Assembly: GCA_023432465.1 (NCBI GenBank)
Contig: JAEYUO010000035.1
Span: 1 to 64,000 of the forward strand
Source: Planctomycetota bacterium
GTDB taxonomy: Bacteria; Planctomycetota; Phycisphaerae; Phycisphaerales; UBA1924
Length of the DNA: 64,000 nucleotides
Direction: 5' to 3'
Shown here: one piece after another, positions 19,801-31,441 of the stretch
Layout: every line of letters begins with the position of its first letter
How positions within the stretch are numbered: position 1 is the first letter of the stretch
Made by a program: the position numbers and the translations under genes
Notes under the pieces: generated by a model
Seen by the model: only the letters and a program-made list of their open reading frames with translations
Told to the model about the DNA's origin: nothing
Database searches by the model: none

Positions 19801-22800
19801 TTGAGTGCTCAGCACAGAGTGATCCGGCAGAACTCCGCGTGATTGATCCCCAGCCGCAGGTGAACGATGCCGCGGTGTGCGTTGGAGGGCAGCAGTGCCT
19901 TGAGCAGGTCGCCATTCTTCCCGAACTCACACCGGGGTCGACGTACAAGTATCAGTGGTATCGCCGTCCGGAAGCGGACTGCTTGGTGAATCCGTGTCCT
20001 CTGGGCGACTGTTCCGGCGGAATGCCGCTCTCAAACTCCGGCGGCTACTCTGGTGTTGACACCGCTACGCTGTGCATCAACCCGGCAGTCACCGGTCATC
20101 GCGGCTGCTACTACGTTGTTGTCAGCATCGACGGGCCTGATGTCGACGATTTGCCGGATGAGGGCAAGTGCTTCTCGGCCTCCAACTGCGCCTGCCTCAC
20201 CGTCGTCGATCCGCAGCCGACGCTTGCCGACAGGACTGTGTGCCTCGGCGGCGTGCAAAACCTCACGCTGACTGCCCCGCTGCCCAATCTGCCGACAGGC
20301 TACTCCTACGCGTACCAGTGGTTCTTCACCGGCGAGGCGGACTGCCAGCCCGGCGGGTGCGGCGCAGCGCGTCCGTGCGCAACCGGCACCGCCGTGACGG
20401 ATGTCACGCGGCCGTCGGGAACCGTCATCTCCGGAGCAACGACCGCCACGCTCACGTTGAGCAACATGCAGTTGCCCGAGCGCGGCTGCTACTACGTCCG
20501 TGTGCGCATCGACGGCCCGGAGGGCGATGCGATCGACCTTGGGAAGTGTGAGCGGTTCTCCAACTGCGCGTGCCTGACGGTCGTGAACCCGATGCCGGTC
20601 GTGCAGAACGCCGCGGTGTGCACGGGCGGACGCCAGTGCCTGGAAGTGTCGGCGTTGCCGACGTTGCCGGTCGGCTACTCCTACACCTATCAGTGGTATC
20701 GCGTACTCCCGGCGACCAACTGCCTGGCGACGCCCTGCCCCATGGGTGCGTGCTCTGGCGGCACCATGCTCACCAACAGCGGCGGATTCAGCGGTGTGAC
20801 AACCGCCACGCTGTGCATCGATCCGGCGGACGTCTCGCACCAGGGGTGCTACTACGTCGAAGTCGGAATCGACAGCCCAGATGGTGGCTCGGCTCCGGAC
20901 ATCGCCAAGTGTTTGCGCATCTCGAACTGCGCGTGCCTGACGGTTGTGAATCCGCAGCCGTTGATTGAGGACCGTGGTGTCTGCCGCGGCGGAACGCAGA
21001 CGCTGACCATCATCGGCACGCTGCCACAACTGCCCGGGGGCTATGTGTATGTGTATCAGTGGTTCCTGAAGCCCGGGAGCGGGAGCTGCCCGACGTCCGG
21101 CTGCACGAACTGCCCCACGGCCGCCGGCGGGGACACGCTGCTGACCAATGGTGCCCGGCCCTCGGGAACGATGATCGCCGGTGCGGACTCAGCGAGCCTG
21201 ACGCTGTCGAACACGCAGCCCGCCGAGCAGGGCTGCTACTACGTCCGTGTCACCATCGACGGTCCGGAGAGCGCGGAGATTGATCTGGCGAAGTGTCTGC
21301 GATTCTCGAACTGCGCCTGTCTGACGGTTGCGGACCCGATGCCGATGGTGGCGAATCGCGCTGTGTGCCTTGACGGCATGCAGAGCTTCACGGTTTCGCC
21401 GCCGCTGCCTCCCGCGCCGATGGGCTACACGTATACCTACCGCTGGTTCTACCTCGACCAGAGCAACTGCCTGAGCACGCCGTGCCTGCCCGGCCAGCCG
21501 TGCACGGGTGGAATGATCGTGAACAACGGAGCACGTCCATCGGGAGCTACTGCATCCGGAGCGACTACAGCGACGTTGACCATCTCAAATGCTCAGCTTG
21601 CTGATGGCGGGTGCTACTACGTGCAGGTCGGACTGGACAGCAATGATCCGGATTCCAACCCGGATGCGGGCAAGTGCCTGGTCAACTCCAACTGCGCGTG
21701 CCTGACGGTCGTTGATCCGCAGCCCGTGGTTGAAGATGCCGTCGTGTGTGTCGGCGGCGATCAGATGCTCATGGTGAACAGCGGGTCCTTCCCGCCCTTG
21801 CCCGCGGGCTACAGCTATACCTTCCGTTGGTGGTTCCGCGGCAACACTGACTGTGCGAATGTTCCGTGCCCCATGGGCATGTGCTCGGGCGGCAGCGAGG
21901 TACCGAACGTGCCGCCTTACTCGGGCGTGACGACCAACACGCTTCAGATCATGAATGCGATGCAGACGCACCAAGGCTGCTACTACGTTGTCGTCGGCCT
22001 CGACGGCACGGATGCCGGCGATCTGCCGGATGCCGGGAAGTGCGCCAAGGCCTCCAACTGCGCCTGCCTGGATGTGATTGATCCGCCGGTGATCACCATG
22101 CATCCCGAAGATGCCGCGGTGTGCGAGGGCGATGACAATGCGCAGCGGCTGACGGTCATCGTGACGTACAACGGCGATCCGGATGACTTGTGCTATCAGT
22201 GGTACAAGCTGATCGGGCCTGGCCCGTGTCCGATGAATCCGACCGCGGCGAACGGTACGCCCGTGGCGAACGGCAACGGCATCAGCGGGGCGACCACCAA
22301 CGAGCTGGTGTTCGATCCGGCGGTGGCCTCGCACGCGGGGTACTACTTCCTGTGCGTGCGTGTGTGCGAGTCCGAGGGTGATCCGGTGACGACGGCGAAG
22401 TGCCCGCCGGTGTACTCAAGCTGTGCCCGGCTGGATGTGCTGCCACCGATCGTGCCGTGTGTGCTCACGTGCGCCTCGGGCGAGCTCAACGCCGACGGGA
22501 AGTGCCTGTTCTGTGATCGGACACAGATTGCACTCTGCTGCAACGTGATGAACACAACGCAGCCTCTGTGCTACCAGTGGCAGTTCCAGGCGAACAACCC
22601 TGCCGATCCGAACAACCCGGACCCGGACCTTTGGATGGACATTCCGGGAGCCAATGGCCAATGCTTCGAGTTCGAGTTCAACGCCCCGAACATCGGGATG
22701 CCCTGCGGGCCGGGCTGCTACCGTGTGAAGATCAACTACGCGGTCCTGAGCGGGCCGAACTGCGAGAGCGACCCGGCGGAGAAGTGCGAGCCGGTGTACT

Positions 22801-24353
22801 CGGATCCGATCTGCATCGCCGAGACGACCGAGTGCTGTCCGCAGGAGTGCGAGTGCAAGGATAATCTGGATCCGAACCAGAACTTCTACTCCCTGTGGCG
22901 TACCGGGATGTGGGACGGTGTCAATGGCGAGTGGTCGTTTGACCGCTCGGCATCCGACGGCGTGGTGATCAAGGCCGCGGACGACTTCTTCCTCGACCAG
23001 TCCTCCATGCACCACATCCAGCGGTTCCTGGGCGAGATGTTGGTGAGGCGGCAGAACCTGCTGATCGAGGCGAAGGCCAAGCTGCAGTTCTATGCCGACT
23101 GCAACGGCGTCCCCGGCGAGTTGATCGCCGAGTTTGAGAGCGAGCCGTGCCCCGCGCTGCTGGGCACAACACCCGACGACTTCAATCACTTCCAGTTCTG
23201 GTTTGATCTTCGCGAGGAGTGCTTCTGGCTCCGCGGCGGGATCTACTGGGTCTCGCTGGTGGGTGTTGCGCCGCCGGACGACTCGCTGTACGAGGCGTTT
23301 TGGGTGACCGCCGGCCTGCCGAGCCAGACGCCCGAGCGTCCGGAGTGCGGGCAGGAGCCGATGGGCGCCTGCTGCATCGCGTCTGTCTGCACGATCGAGA
23401 CGCGCGATGTGTGCGTGAACGCGGGCGGCACGTGGTTCCAGGGCGCATCGTGCACCGCCAGCATCTGCGGCGGATCGCCGAGCACGATTCTGGGCAAGCG
23501 GCCGCAGTTCATGGATGGGCTCAACGACTGGGCCGAGTATGACCCATGCTGCCACCCGTGCGATGACTTCGTGTTCTGCCTGAGCGGGACTACGTGCCCC
23601 ATCATGTGGGACAATGGCAAGCCGTTCCTCGCCGGTGCGGATGACCTTGTCCCACCCGGTCCGCCGTATCAGGTCTTCGGCACGAGGTCGGAGAAGTCGA
23701 CGTTGACGGTTCGGAACTCCCGCGCGGCGGATCAGTTTGTCGTCAAGACCTGCAATGAGGAAGAGGTGTGCTACCTTGAGGGGTACCTCTTCACCAACTG
23801 CATCGGCTTCGAGGTGCACCTGGAGATCTACGACAACGACTGCCGCGAGCCGCAGTTCGAGCTTCCCGCGGCCTCGCCGGTGTACTACAGCGCGATCGCG
23901 GACCCGGACAACGTGATCGATCTCGGGTACACGGGCCTCAGTGTGGGCACCACGCCTGTCCGTGCGTACAAGGTCGTGTTCTGCGCCTTCGACCCGGAGC
24001 TCACGCTGCTGCCCGGGCGGAACTACTGGGTGTCGCTCTCGGTGAGGGATTCGTTCTCGATCAATGAACGGGCATTCTTCGCTCACATCCGGCAGCCGTG
24101 CGATCCGTGCGATGAAGTCGTGTGGAAGATCGATCCGGGCATGGAGCTTGCGCCCGGTCGGCAGATCACCGAATGGCAGTCGGCAGGGTCGGACTTTGCG
24201 TTCATGATCGCGACCAAGAAGCAGCCGGGGACCCTGCCCATTGGTGGCGACCCCGCCGATGTGACCTGTGCGGTGGATCTGAACAGCAACAACGCCGTCG
24301 ATGTGCAGGACATCTTCATCTTCCTGAGTGCCTGGTTTGCGGGTTGCCCCTGA
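16890..24353 (+). CDS. Giant exported beta-helix / Ig-like repeat protein with dockerin-like tail
   Basis: 2487 residues. ATG 16890 follows GGGAAAGG and starts a clear signal peptide (SVVAACLSTLLLGAPSAIAQ). Residues about 70-700 form a right-handed parallel beta-helix with recurring NGGA/GGAI turns (NDGGALYIESG, NQGGAIRS, GNGGALYLVG), as in polymorphic outer-membrane and pectate-lyase-like proteins. Residues about 750-980 are Cys-rich with an Ig-like unit (VTYQWYF). Six tandem Cys-rich Ig-like modules of 121-128 residues follow (about 985-1729), then two more diverged units, an ECCPQECECKDN segment, two beta-rich domains (about 1990-2450) and the tail DLNSNNAVDVQDIFIF ... AGCP at the exact C-terminus. 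It is likely a cell-surface adhesin or structural protein; the ligand is unknown. The many Cys pairs indicate oxidative folding outside the cytoplasm. Confidence 0.88.
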   Translation: MLCVQSIRSVVAACLSTLLLGAPSAIAQPCPPQPLPAGEVIAANATELAAAVADPTVTRIYLPCGNDYSLTAPQIAGSGLLVTRTLEVIGCGCGVGERPTIRGVSDYPVNCDAAMNGPMPSFTDEFRLFLVTSGRLTLVNLHLTRGAALIPGTANGGVVWVQNNASLTMRNCFVEENVALNDGGALYIESGPNAAEIESCTFERNAALNQGGAIRSQQLLNLLDTVFECNIAGQPNAAEGSLLGSGGAVYASDGTRIQKLAVGDGGQRPLFERNRAGNGGALYLVGSAGNPPSQIILEADFFLNTASIDGGAIFAENDQSMFVGHSRFGGELVDCDHDGELPANGSNGNRAGVGGGAFYCKSFSKTPPQFLACIFDGNSSGGGGGAVQHFSDTPGYYDHCDFIRNTAGTNGGAADCRNSSRPSFNDCRFTLNTAGGAVGGRGGAVSMINGRAVTFSDADSRFYNCVFSRNSVIGPGAEGGSVYIDSAGPAFLHCTIAYDGSGQAGVWAKAPSPLNGLTPRPRFYNSIVFRACRGVADCENSLPLAFVEQTNVLTYLDVQHSDIRMPTDALDDFFAGLAGNINCDPLLELSDLANSPDDVHLMECSPCIDRGQYALTQSEFSPMDLGRFVFYPRPGAGEPAVSVGPEDFDFDDLCSDLTGYVDPQFAIEFGGVLPTPTDLIAPRVTTPRPLACEVDMGADEFERELDDILSLYCDPMGDGEDLVFVTSATACDPLGQGEAACGPFCEGETLCLSGVFEGLCPTGVTYQWYFQDAPTNDPAICGPLVTAFEPLVDNGRITGSATANLCFSQFVRCDSGCYRLRITRPTCMAPADFLCFEVPLRGTASPVFVCEDFIEVEVCIEVYQAPEILVDPLPATVCLGGTQQLCAQIEVPPGCEPQCIWYKVVGTPDDVNAQMFPVDDMRVCPLDVPLAGITCSDSSLGGGIYNCCLTFAPAMYDHAGSYYVVVTCGSLECSAQSDPAELRVIDPQPQVNDAAVCVGGQQCLEQVAILPELTPGSTYKYQWYRRPEADCLVNPCPLGDCSGGMPLSNSGGYSGVDTATLCINPAVTGHRGCYYVVVSIDGPDVDDLPDEGKCFSASNCACLTVVDPQPTLADRTVCLGGVQNLTLTAPLPNLPTGYSYAYQWFFTGEADCQPGGCGAARPCATGTAVTDVTRPSGTVISGATTATLTLSNMQLPERGCYYVRVRIDGPEGDAIDLGKCERFSNCACLTVVNPMPVVQNAAVCTGGRQCLEVSALPTLPVGYSYTYQWYRVLPATNCLATPCPMGACSGGTMLTNSGGFSGVTTATLCIDPADVSHQGCYYVEVGIDSPDGGSAPDIAKCLRISNCACLTVVNPQPLIEDRGVCRGGTQTLTIIGTLPQLPGGYVYVYQWFLKPGSGSCPTSGCTNCPTAAGGDTLLTNGARPSGTMIAGADSASLTLSNTQPAEQGCYYVRVTIDGPESAEIDLAKCLRFSNCACLTVADPMPMVANRAVCLDGMQSFTVSPPLPPAPMGYTYTYRWFYLDQSNCLSTPCLPGQPCTGGMIVNNGARPSGATASGATTATLTISNAQLADGGCYYVQVGLDSNDPDSNPDAGKCLVNSNCACLTVVDPQPVVEDAVVCVGGDQMLMVNSGSFPPLPAGYSYTFRWWFRGNTDCANVPCPMGMCSGGSEVPNVPPYSGVTTNTLQIMNAMQTHQGCYYVVVGLDGTDAGDLPDAGKCAKASNCACLDVIDPPVITMHPEDAAVCEGDDNAQRLTVIVTYNGDPDDLCYQWYKLIGPGPCPMNPTAANGTPVANGNGISGATTNELVFDPAVASHAGYYFLCVRVCESEGDPVTTAKCPPVYSSCARLDVLPPIVPCVLTCASGELNADGKCLFCDRTQIALCCNVMNTTQPLCYQWQFQANNPADPNNPDPDLWMDIPGANGQCFEFEFNAPNIGMPCGPGCYRVKINYAVLSGPNCESDPAEKCEPVYSDPICIAETTECCPQECECKDNLDPNQNFYSLWRTGMWDGVNGEWSFDRSASDGVVIKAADDFFLDQSSMHHIQRFLGEMLVRRQNLLIEAKAKLQFYADCNGVPGELIAEFESEPCPALLGTTPDDFNHFQFWFDLREECFWLRGGIYWVSLVGVAPPDDSLYEAFWVTAGLPSQTPERPECGQEPMGACCIASVCTIETRDVCVNAGGTWFQGASCTASICGGSPSTILGKRPQFMDGLNDWAEYDPCCHPCDDFVFCLSGTTCPIMWDNGKPFLAGADDLVPPGPPYQVFGTRSEKSTLTVRNSRAADQFVVKTCNEEEVCYLEGYLFTNCIGFEVHLEIYDNDCREPQFELPAASPVYYSAIADPDNVIDLGYTGLSVGTTPVRAYKVVFCAFDPELTLLPGRNYWVSLSVRDSFSINERAFFAHIRQPCDPCDEVVWKIDPGMELAPGRQITEWQSAGSDFAFMIATKKQPGTLPIGGDPADVTCAVDLNSNNAVDVQDIFIFLSAWFAGCP
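19842..22077 (+). repeat. Six tandem in-frame Ig-like repeat units (363-384 bases each)
   Basis: Units begin near 19842, 20208, 20583, 20946, 21330 and 21712. Each encodes the same order of motifs: DPQP/NPMP, AVCVGG, YxYxYQWY or YRWF, CSGG or equivalent, SGxxTATL, GCYYVxVxIDGP and SNCACLTVV. Nucleotide identity is high around the GCYYV and NCACLTVV codons. Alternate units resemble each other (for example the units with YQWF and ARPSGT versus those with YQWYR and CSGG), which points to growth by duplication of a two-module block. Confidence 0.85.
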
Positions 24354-24655
24354 CTTGAAACCCGACCGGCTTTGAACAATCCCGGACCGCCGCGCATCAA
24401 AGTGTGCGGCGGTCCGTTTCGCTTTCGGGCGGAGAATCGCTTCGCCTTCAGGAAGCTGACCCGAACGCCAGTTCTGGCGATTCTGGGCCGGAGGTGGCCG
24501 CGGCGGCCGCGATTTTGTCTGTTCGGGCAAAGGCGGCTTGCGTTAGGGGGAGTTTGGGTGTAGTCTCGACAGATCTACGTGCGGGGTTACGGCATCGCTT
24601 TCGCTGCGTTTCATCCCCGTCCTGCTCCTCGCGAGTTCATTCAAGGAACCACAGA
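24354..24655. other. 302-base intergenic region
   Basis: No gene seen. It contains the terminator of the giant protein gene at 24384-24419 and, at its right end, the promoter/leader of the next secreted protein with the Shine-Dalgarno AAGGA 8 bases before ATG 24656. A TAGTCT about 95 bases upstream of that ATG could be a -10 element, but no matching -35 is obvious. Confidence 0.55.
24384..24419 (+). terminator. Intrinsic terminator of the giant protein gene
   Basis: GGACCGCCGC pairs with GCGGCGGTCC (10 bp, extendable by GCA/TGT), 30 bases after the stop codon, followed by GTTTCGCTTTCG. The stem is strong and the T-tract moderate. Confidence 0.75.
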
Positions 24656-26809
24656 ATGTTGACCTCTCCACGCCGAACGCTCGGCGCCCAGTTGGTTGCT
24701 GCCGGCGCGTTCGGGATGCTTGCGGCGTCCGCCGCGTTCGCCCAGCCCGCGAACAACACCTGCGCGAACGCGATCCCGATCGGCAACTCGACGGTCTCCG
24801 GCACGACGATCGGCTCGACGAACGATGGAACGGCCGGTTGTGGCAACTCGAACTCGAACGGCGATGTGTGGTACCGCTACACCGCGCCCGCAACGACCAC
24901 CATCACCGTCACGACCTGCAACCCGGGCACGAACTACGACTCGGTGTTGTCCGTGCACTCCGCAGCCTGTCCGGCTTCAACGGCGACACAGATCGCCTGC
25001 AATGACGACGAGGCCTGTTCGCTCGCCGGTTTCCGCTCGACGTTGACGTTCAATGCGATCGCTGGGACCGAGTACCTGATCCGCGTGTCCGGTTACGCCT
25101 CCAACGTGGGGACATTTGAGATGAGTATTGGGCCCGGCGGCGGCGGGCAGCCCCCGGCGAACGATGCCTGCGCGAGCGCCACGGCGATCGGGAACGGGTC
25201 GTTCGCGGGCACGACGAACAACGCCGCGGCGGATGGGCAGTCTTCCTGCGTCGGTTCGGCCACGCCGGATGTGTACTACCTCTATACCGCGCCCGCGGCC
25301 GGCACTGTCCACGCGAGCACCTGCACCGCCGCGAACTACGACACGGTGATCTCCGTTCACTCGGCCTGCCCGGCCACCACCGCCAACCAGATTGCCTGCA
25401 ACGACAACTCCTGCAACGTGCGGTCGCAGGTCTCCTTCGAAGCTGCCGCCGGGCAGCAGTATGTGATCCGTGTCGCGGGCGCGACGGCATCGGGCACGTT
25501 CACGCTCACGATGGGCGAGCCTCCCGCGCCGGCGGGCGGGCCCGATGTCACCTATCAGCACGTGAACGGCTTCTCGAACTCGGGCGCAGTCGGCGGGATC
25601 CGCGCGTATGCGCTCGGTTCGGACACGTGCAACATCGGCGATGAGAATCTTCTCTGGACCAACGCGGGTACTCCCGCGCTCGCCATGAACGCCTACCGCC
25701 TCCACAACGGACGGCTGGTTCAGATTGGCCTGGGGTTCGCCAAGACCGCTTGCTGCGCCGGCGCCACCAGCGGTTGCGGCAGTTGTAACGGCGCCGGAGG
25801 CGCTGTGCTCGGTGCCGGATGCAAGGATGTCTACGGCGCAGGCTACAACGCCAACCAGCCGCACCTTGCCCCGCGGTCAGCGATCAACGGGTTCTCGGCG
25901 ATCATCAGCCCGTACCCGCAGACATCCGGCGATGCGATCTTCCGCCGGCTGCAGATTGCCCAGTCGGACATGACGACCTCCACGTTCACCGGCGCTCGCT
26001 TCTTCGCCGAGGGCGCGTACATGGCGACCGATGATGCCGCTTCCGGCAACGCGATGAACAACAACTCCTACATGATCGTGAACATCGATCAGTCGAGCTT
26101 CAACATGAGCTCCGCCTCGGGCACGTTCCAGGGCATTCCGGCCATCCGCGCATGGCGCGATCATGGCCTGGGCAACAACGTCGTGGACCCCTCCGTCGGC
26201 ATCCTCAGCGTCGATGTCCCGCAGGAGGGCCGGTTCTGGGTCGCCACAAAGGTGACGGACCTGGGCAACGGCAGCTATCTCTATGACTACGCGATCTACA
26301 ACATGAACTCCGACCGTAGCGGCGGCTCGGTCACGGTCCCCCGGGCAGCGGGCGTCAACGTCTCGGGCGTCGGGTTCCACGATGTTAACTACCACTCCGG
26401 TGAGCCCTACGACAACACCGACTGGACCAGCAGTGTGAACGCCTCCACAGTGGAGTGGCGCAGCCCGCAGACATTCGCCCAGAATCCCAACTCCAACGCG
26501 CTGCGCTGGGGCACGATGTACAACTACTGGTTCACCGCCGATACGGCCCCGACCACGGGCACGGTGACCCTGGGCCTCTTCAAGCCGGGCACCCCGACCG
26601 AGGTCGCGTTCGACGTCCTGATCCCTTCCGCGGGGACCGGCTGCCAGGCAGACTTTGACGGCAACACTGTGCTCAATGTCGCCGACATCTTTGCATTCCT
26701 CGCCGCGTGGTTTGCAAGCGATCCGAGCGCCGACATTGACGGCGTTCCGGGCATCGGCGTCCCGGACATCTTCTCCTTCCTGAGCCTCTGGTTCGCGGGT
26801 TGTCCATAA
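24656..26809 (+). CDS. Exported protein with two PPC-like domains and double dockerin-like tail
   Basis: 717 residues; ATG 24656 has AAGGA 8 bases upstream and begins a signal peptide ending AASAAFAQP. Two homologous beta-sandwich domains of about 110-120 residues follow (about 32-155 and 162-285). Each has the pre-peptidase C-terminal (PPC) pattern: NDxC..A, GDVWYRYTAP or PDVYYLYTAP, TCNPGTNYDSVLSVHS or TCTAANYDTVISVHS, then ACNDD and YLIRVSGY. Residues about 290-650 form a unique domain that is not recognised, rich in Asn, Gly and aromatic residues. The C-terminus has two dockerin-like modules, CQADFDGNTVLNVADIFAF and ADIDGVPGIGVPDIFSF, ending AGCP. PPC domains usually accompany secreted peptidases, but no peptidase domain is visible here. 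Confidence 0.83.
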   Translation: MLTSPRRTLGAQLVAAGAFGMLAASAAFAQPANNTCANAIPIGNSTVSGTTIGSTNDGTAGCGNSNSNGDVWYRYTAPATTTITVTTCNPGTNYDSVLSVHSAACPASTATQIACNDDEACSLAGFRSTLTFNAIAGTEYLIRVSGYASNVGTFEMSIGPGGGGQPPANDACASATAIGNGSFAGTTNNAAADGQSSCVGSATPDVYYLYTAPAAGTVHASTCTAANYDTVISVHSACPATTANQIACNDNSCNVRSQVSFEAAAGQQYVIRVAGATASGTFTLTMGEPPAPAGGPDVTYQHVNGFSNSGAVGGIRAYALGSDTCNIGDENLLWTNAGTPALAMNAYRLHNGRLVQIGLGFAKTACCAGATSGCGSCNGAGGAVLGAGCKDVYGAGYNANQPHLAPRSAINGFSAIISPYPQTSGDAIFRRLQIAQSDMTTSTFTGARFFAEGAYMATDDAASGNAMNNNSYMIVNIDQSSFNMSSASGTFQGIPAIRAWRDHGLGNNVVDPSVGILSVDVPQEGRFWVATKVTDLGNGSYLYDYAIYNMNSDRSGGSVTVPRAAGVNVSGVGFHDVNYHSGEPYDNTDWTSSVNASTVEWRSPQTFAQNPNSNALRWGTMYNYWFTADTAPTTGTVTLGLFKPGTPTEVAFDVLIPSAGTGCQADFDGNTVLNVADIFAFLAAWFASDPSADIDGVPGIGVPDIFSFLSLWFAGCP

Positions 26810-26845
26810 GCCCTCGGATCAGTTCAAGACTCCAACTGCTTGCTC

Positions 26846-26880
26846 ACGGCCGCGCCCTTGACCGGGGCGCGGCCGTTTTT
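26846..26880 (+). terminator. Strong intrinsic terminator
   Basis: A perfect 12-bp stem, ACGGCCGCGCCC with GGGCGCGGCCGT, around a 7-base loop (TTGACCG), followed by TTTT. It lies 37 bases beyond the stop of the PPC/dockerin protein gene. Confidence 0.9.
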
Positions 26881-26983
26881 CGAGGAGGAACCTGAGTCTC
26901 CGCCGCGTACGGCGTGCGACGGAGCCGCAACTCGTCTACCCGGGATCGGTTCGCGAGCCGAACATCCCGCCTAGCGTCATTGG

Positions 26984-30220
<3,237 letters not shown>

Positions 30221-30271
30221 TGAGTCGATGGATCGTTGAAGCCGTGATTCGCTTGCGGCTCCGCCGCGCGG

Positions 30272-31441
30272 TCACTCTTCGATGATCACCGGAACCGTGG
30301 TTGTGCGGGACCACTTGGCCGGTGATGCCGACCACCACAGCACACTGGCGGAATCGGTGGCGATCGGCTGAGCCACCGGCTCATCCAGCACCATCACCCG
30401 CACCGTTCGCCCCGGAACGTTGCTCCCCGCGCCAAGCAACCCGCACGCGGTGAGCACCTGCCGCAGGCTGGCTGGATCCGCAGCGCTTGCGACGCTCAGG
30501 TACTGCCGACTGCTCGGGATGCCCGCATCCGCGCCCCGGACCGACCACGGATCGCGGAGCGATGCGGCCCAGTCGGAACGCGGAATGCCGTCTTCTCGAG
30601 AGACAGCACGTGCAAGCGGAGACATCGAAGAGGTCACAAGGTCATCAGCGACCGGCGAGACCCGAAACGTCGGCCCGGATGTGGCAAGGCCGGAGATGCG
30701 GTCGGCCAGTGCCGCCGTGTTGCCGCTGATGACGATCGCCAGCCGCCCCGCCGCGGCGAGGTCCAGCAACTCCGCCTCGCTCAGGACTGTCCCGTCCGCG
30801 GAGACTCCCGGCCCATCGGCGGAGGAGGTAGTGGCAAGCGCCGTGTACAAAGGCATCGTCGGTTCGCTCGATGCGATCAGTGTGTCGTCGATGCCGGGCG
30901 TCGGCAGGCTGGGCAGATCGGACGGCGGATCAGTGTTCTGCGCGAGCGAGTCCGGCCCGGTCAGGTGTGCGCTGCCGCCCGAACCTTGCGGCCAGTTCTG
31001 GATGCCGACGTACGTGCCCCACACGCCCAAGCCGATCGCAAGCAGCAGGCTTGCGGCGGTGGCGAGCCGACGTACCCACGCCCGCTCGAACAAAGCGGCG
31101 ATCGGGTTGCGACGCTCGATCCGGGTTGTGGCGGCACTGATTGGGATCGCAGCAGGAACCACGGGTTCGCTCAGCGATCGCAAAGCCTCCTGATCGATGC
31201 GGATTTCAACCGCCTCGAGCAGGCCCGCAGGGGCGCGGACCGATTGATCCAGAACACGCATCGCCGCGCGGTCCGACCGAATCCCGGCAAAGAACTTGGC
31301 AATCTCGGGGTGACGCACCAACGTCGCGCGGAGTGCCTCCTCACGCTGCGGAGAGATCGTGCCGCCCTCAACGAGGTCCGCCAACTCCGCCTCCGTCAGG
31401 CCCGTGGCGGTGAGGATGGTCTGGATCGTGCGCTCGGTCAT
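30272..31441 (-). CDS. Putative anti-sigma factor, single-pass membrane protein
   Basis: 389 residues. Its ATG overlaps the stop of the ECF sigma gene (ATGA at 31438-31441), so the two are translationally coupled, the usual arrangement for a sigma factor and its regulator. Residues about 1-120 are cytoplasmic and helical (LTEAELADLVEGGTIS..., HPEIAKFFAGIRSDRAAM); there is no Cys at all here, so it is not a zinc-type (ZAS) anti-sigma. One membrane segment, LATAASLLLAIGLGVW, is near 128-143. The outer part (about 150-389) is Ser/Pro/Asp-rich, then folded, and of unknown family. The function is inferred from gene order and topology, not from a recognised domain. Confidence 0.65.
   Translation of the reverse strand: MTERTIQTILTATGLTEAELADLVEGGTISPQREEALRATLVRHPEIAKFFAGIRSDRAAMRVLDQSVRAPAGLLEAVEIRIDQEALRSLSEPVVPAAIPISAATTRIERRNPIAALFERAWVRRLATAASLLLAIGLGVWGTYVGIQNWPQGSGGSAHLTGPDSLAQNTDPPSDLPSLPTPGIDDTLIASSEPTMPLYTALATTSSADGPGVSADGTVLSEAELLDLAAAGRLAIVISGNTAALADRISGLATSGPTFRVSPVADDLVTSSMSPLARAVSREDGIPRSDWAASLRDPWSVRGADAGIPSSRQYLSVASAADPASLRQVLTACGLLGAGSNVPGRTVRVMVLDEPVAQPIATDSASVLWWSASPAKWSRTTTVPVIIEE

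Noticed and set aside
19842..22077. Repeats as a possible CRISPR array
   Set aside because: The units are 363-384 bases, in frame and code for protein modules, with no short identical repeats and unique spacers.
22416..24530. Long open frame on the minus strand opposite the giant protein
   Set aside because: High-GC codon bias on the coding strand opens the antisense frame; there is no signal, homology or ribosome site, and the plus-strand protein is clearly real.
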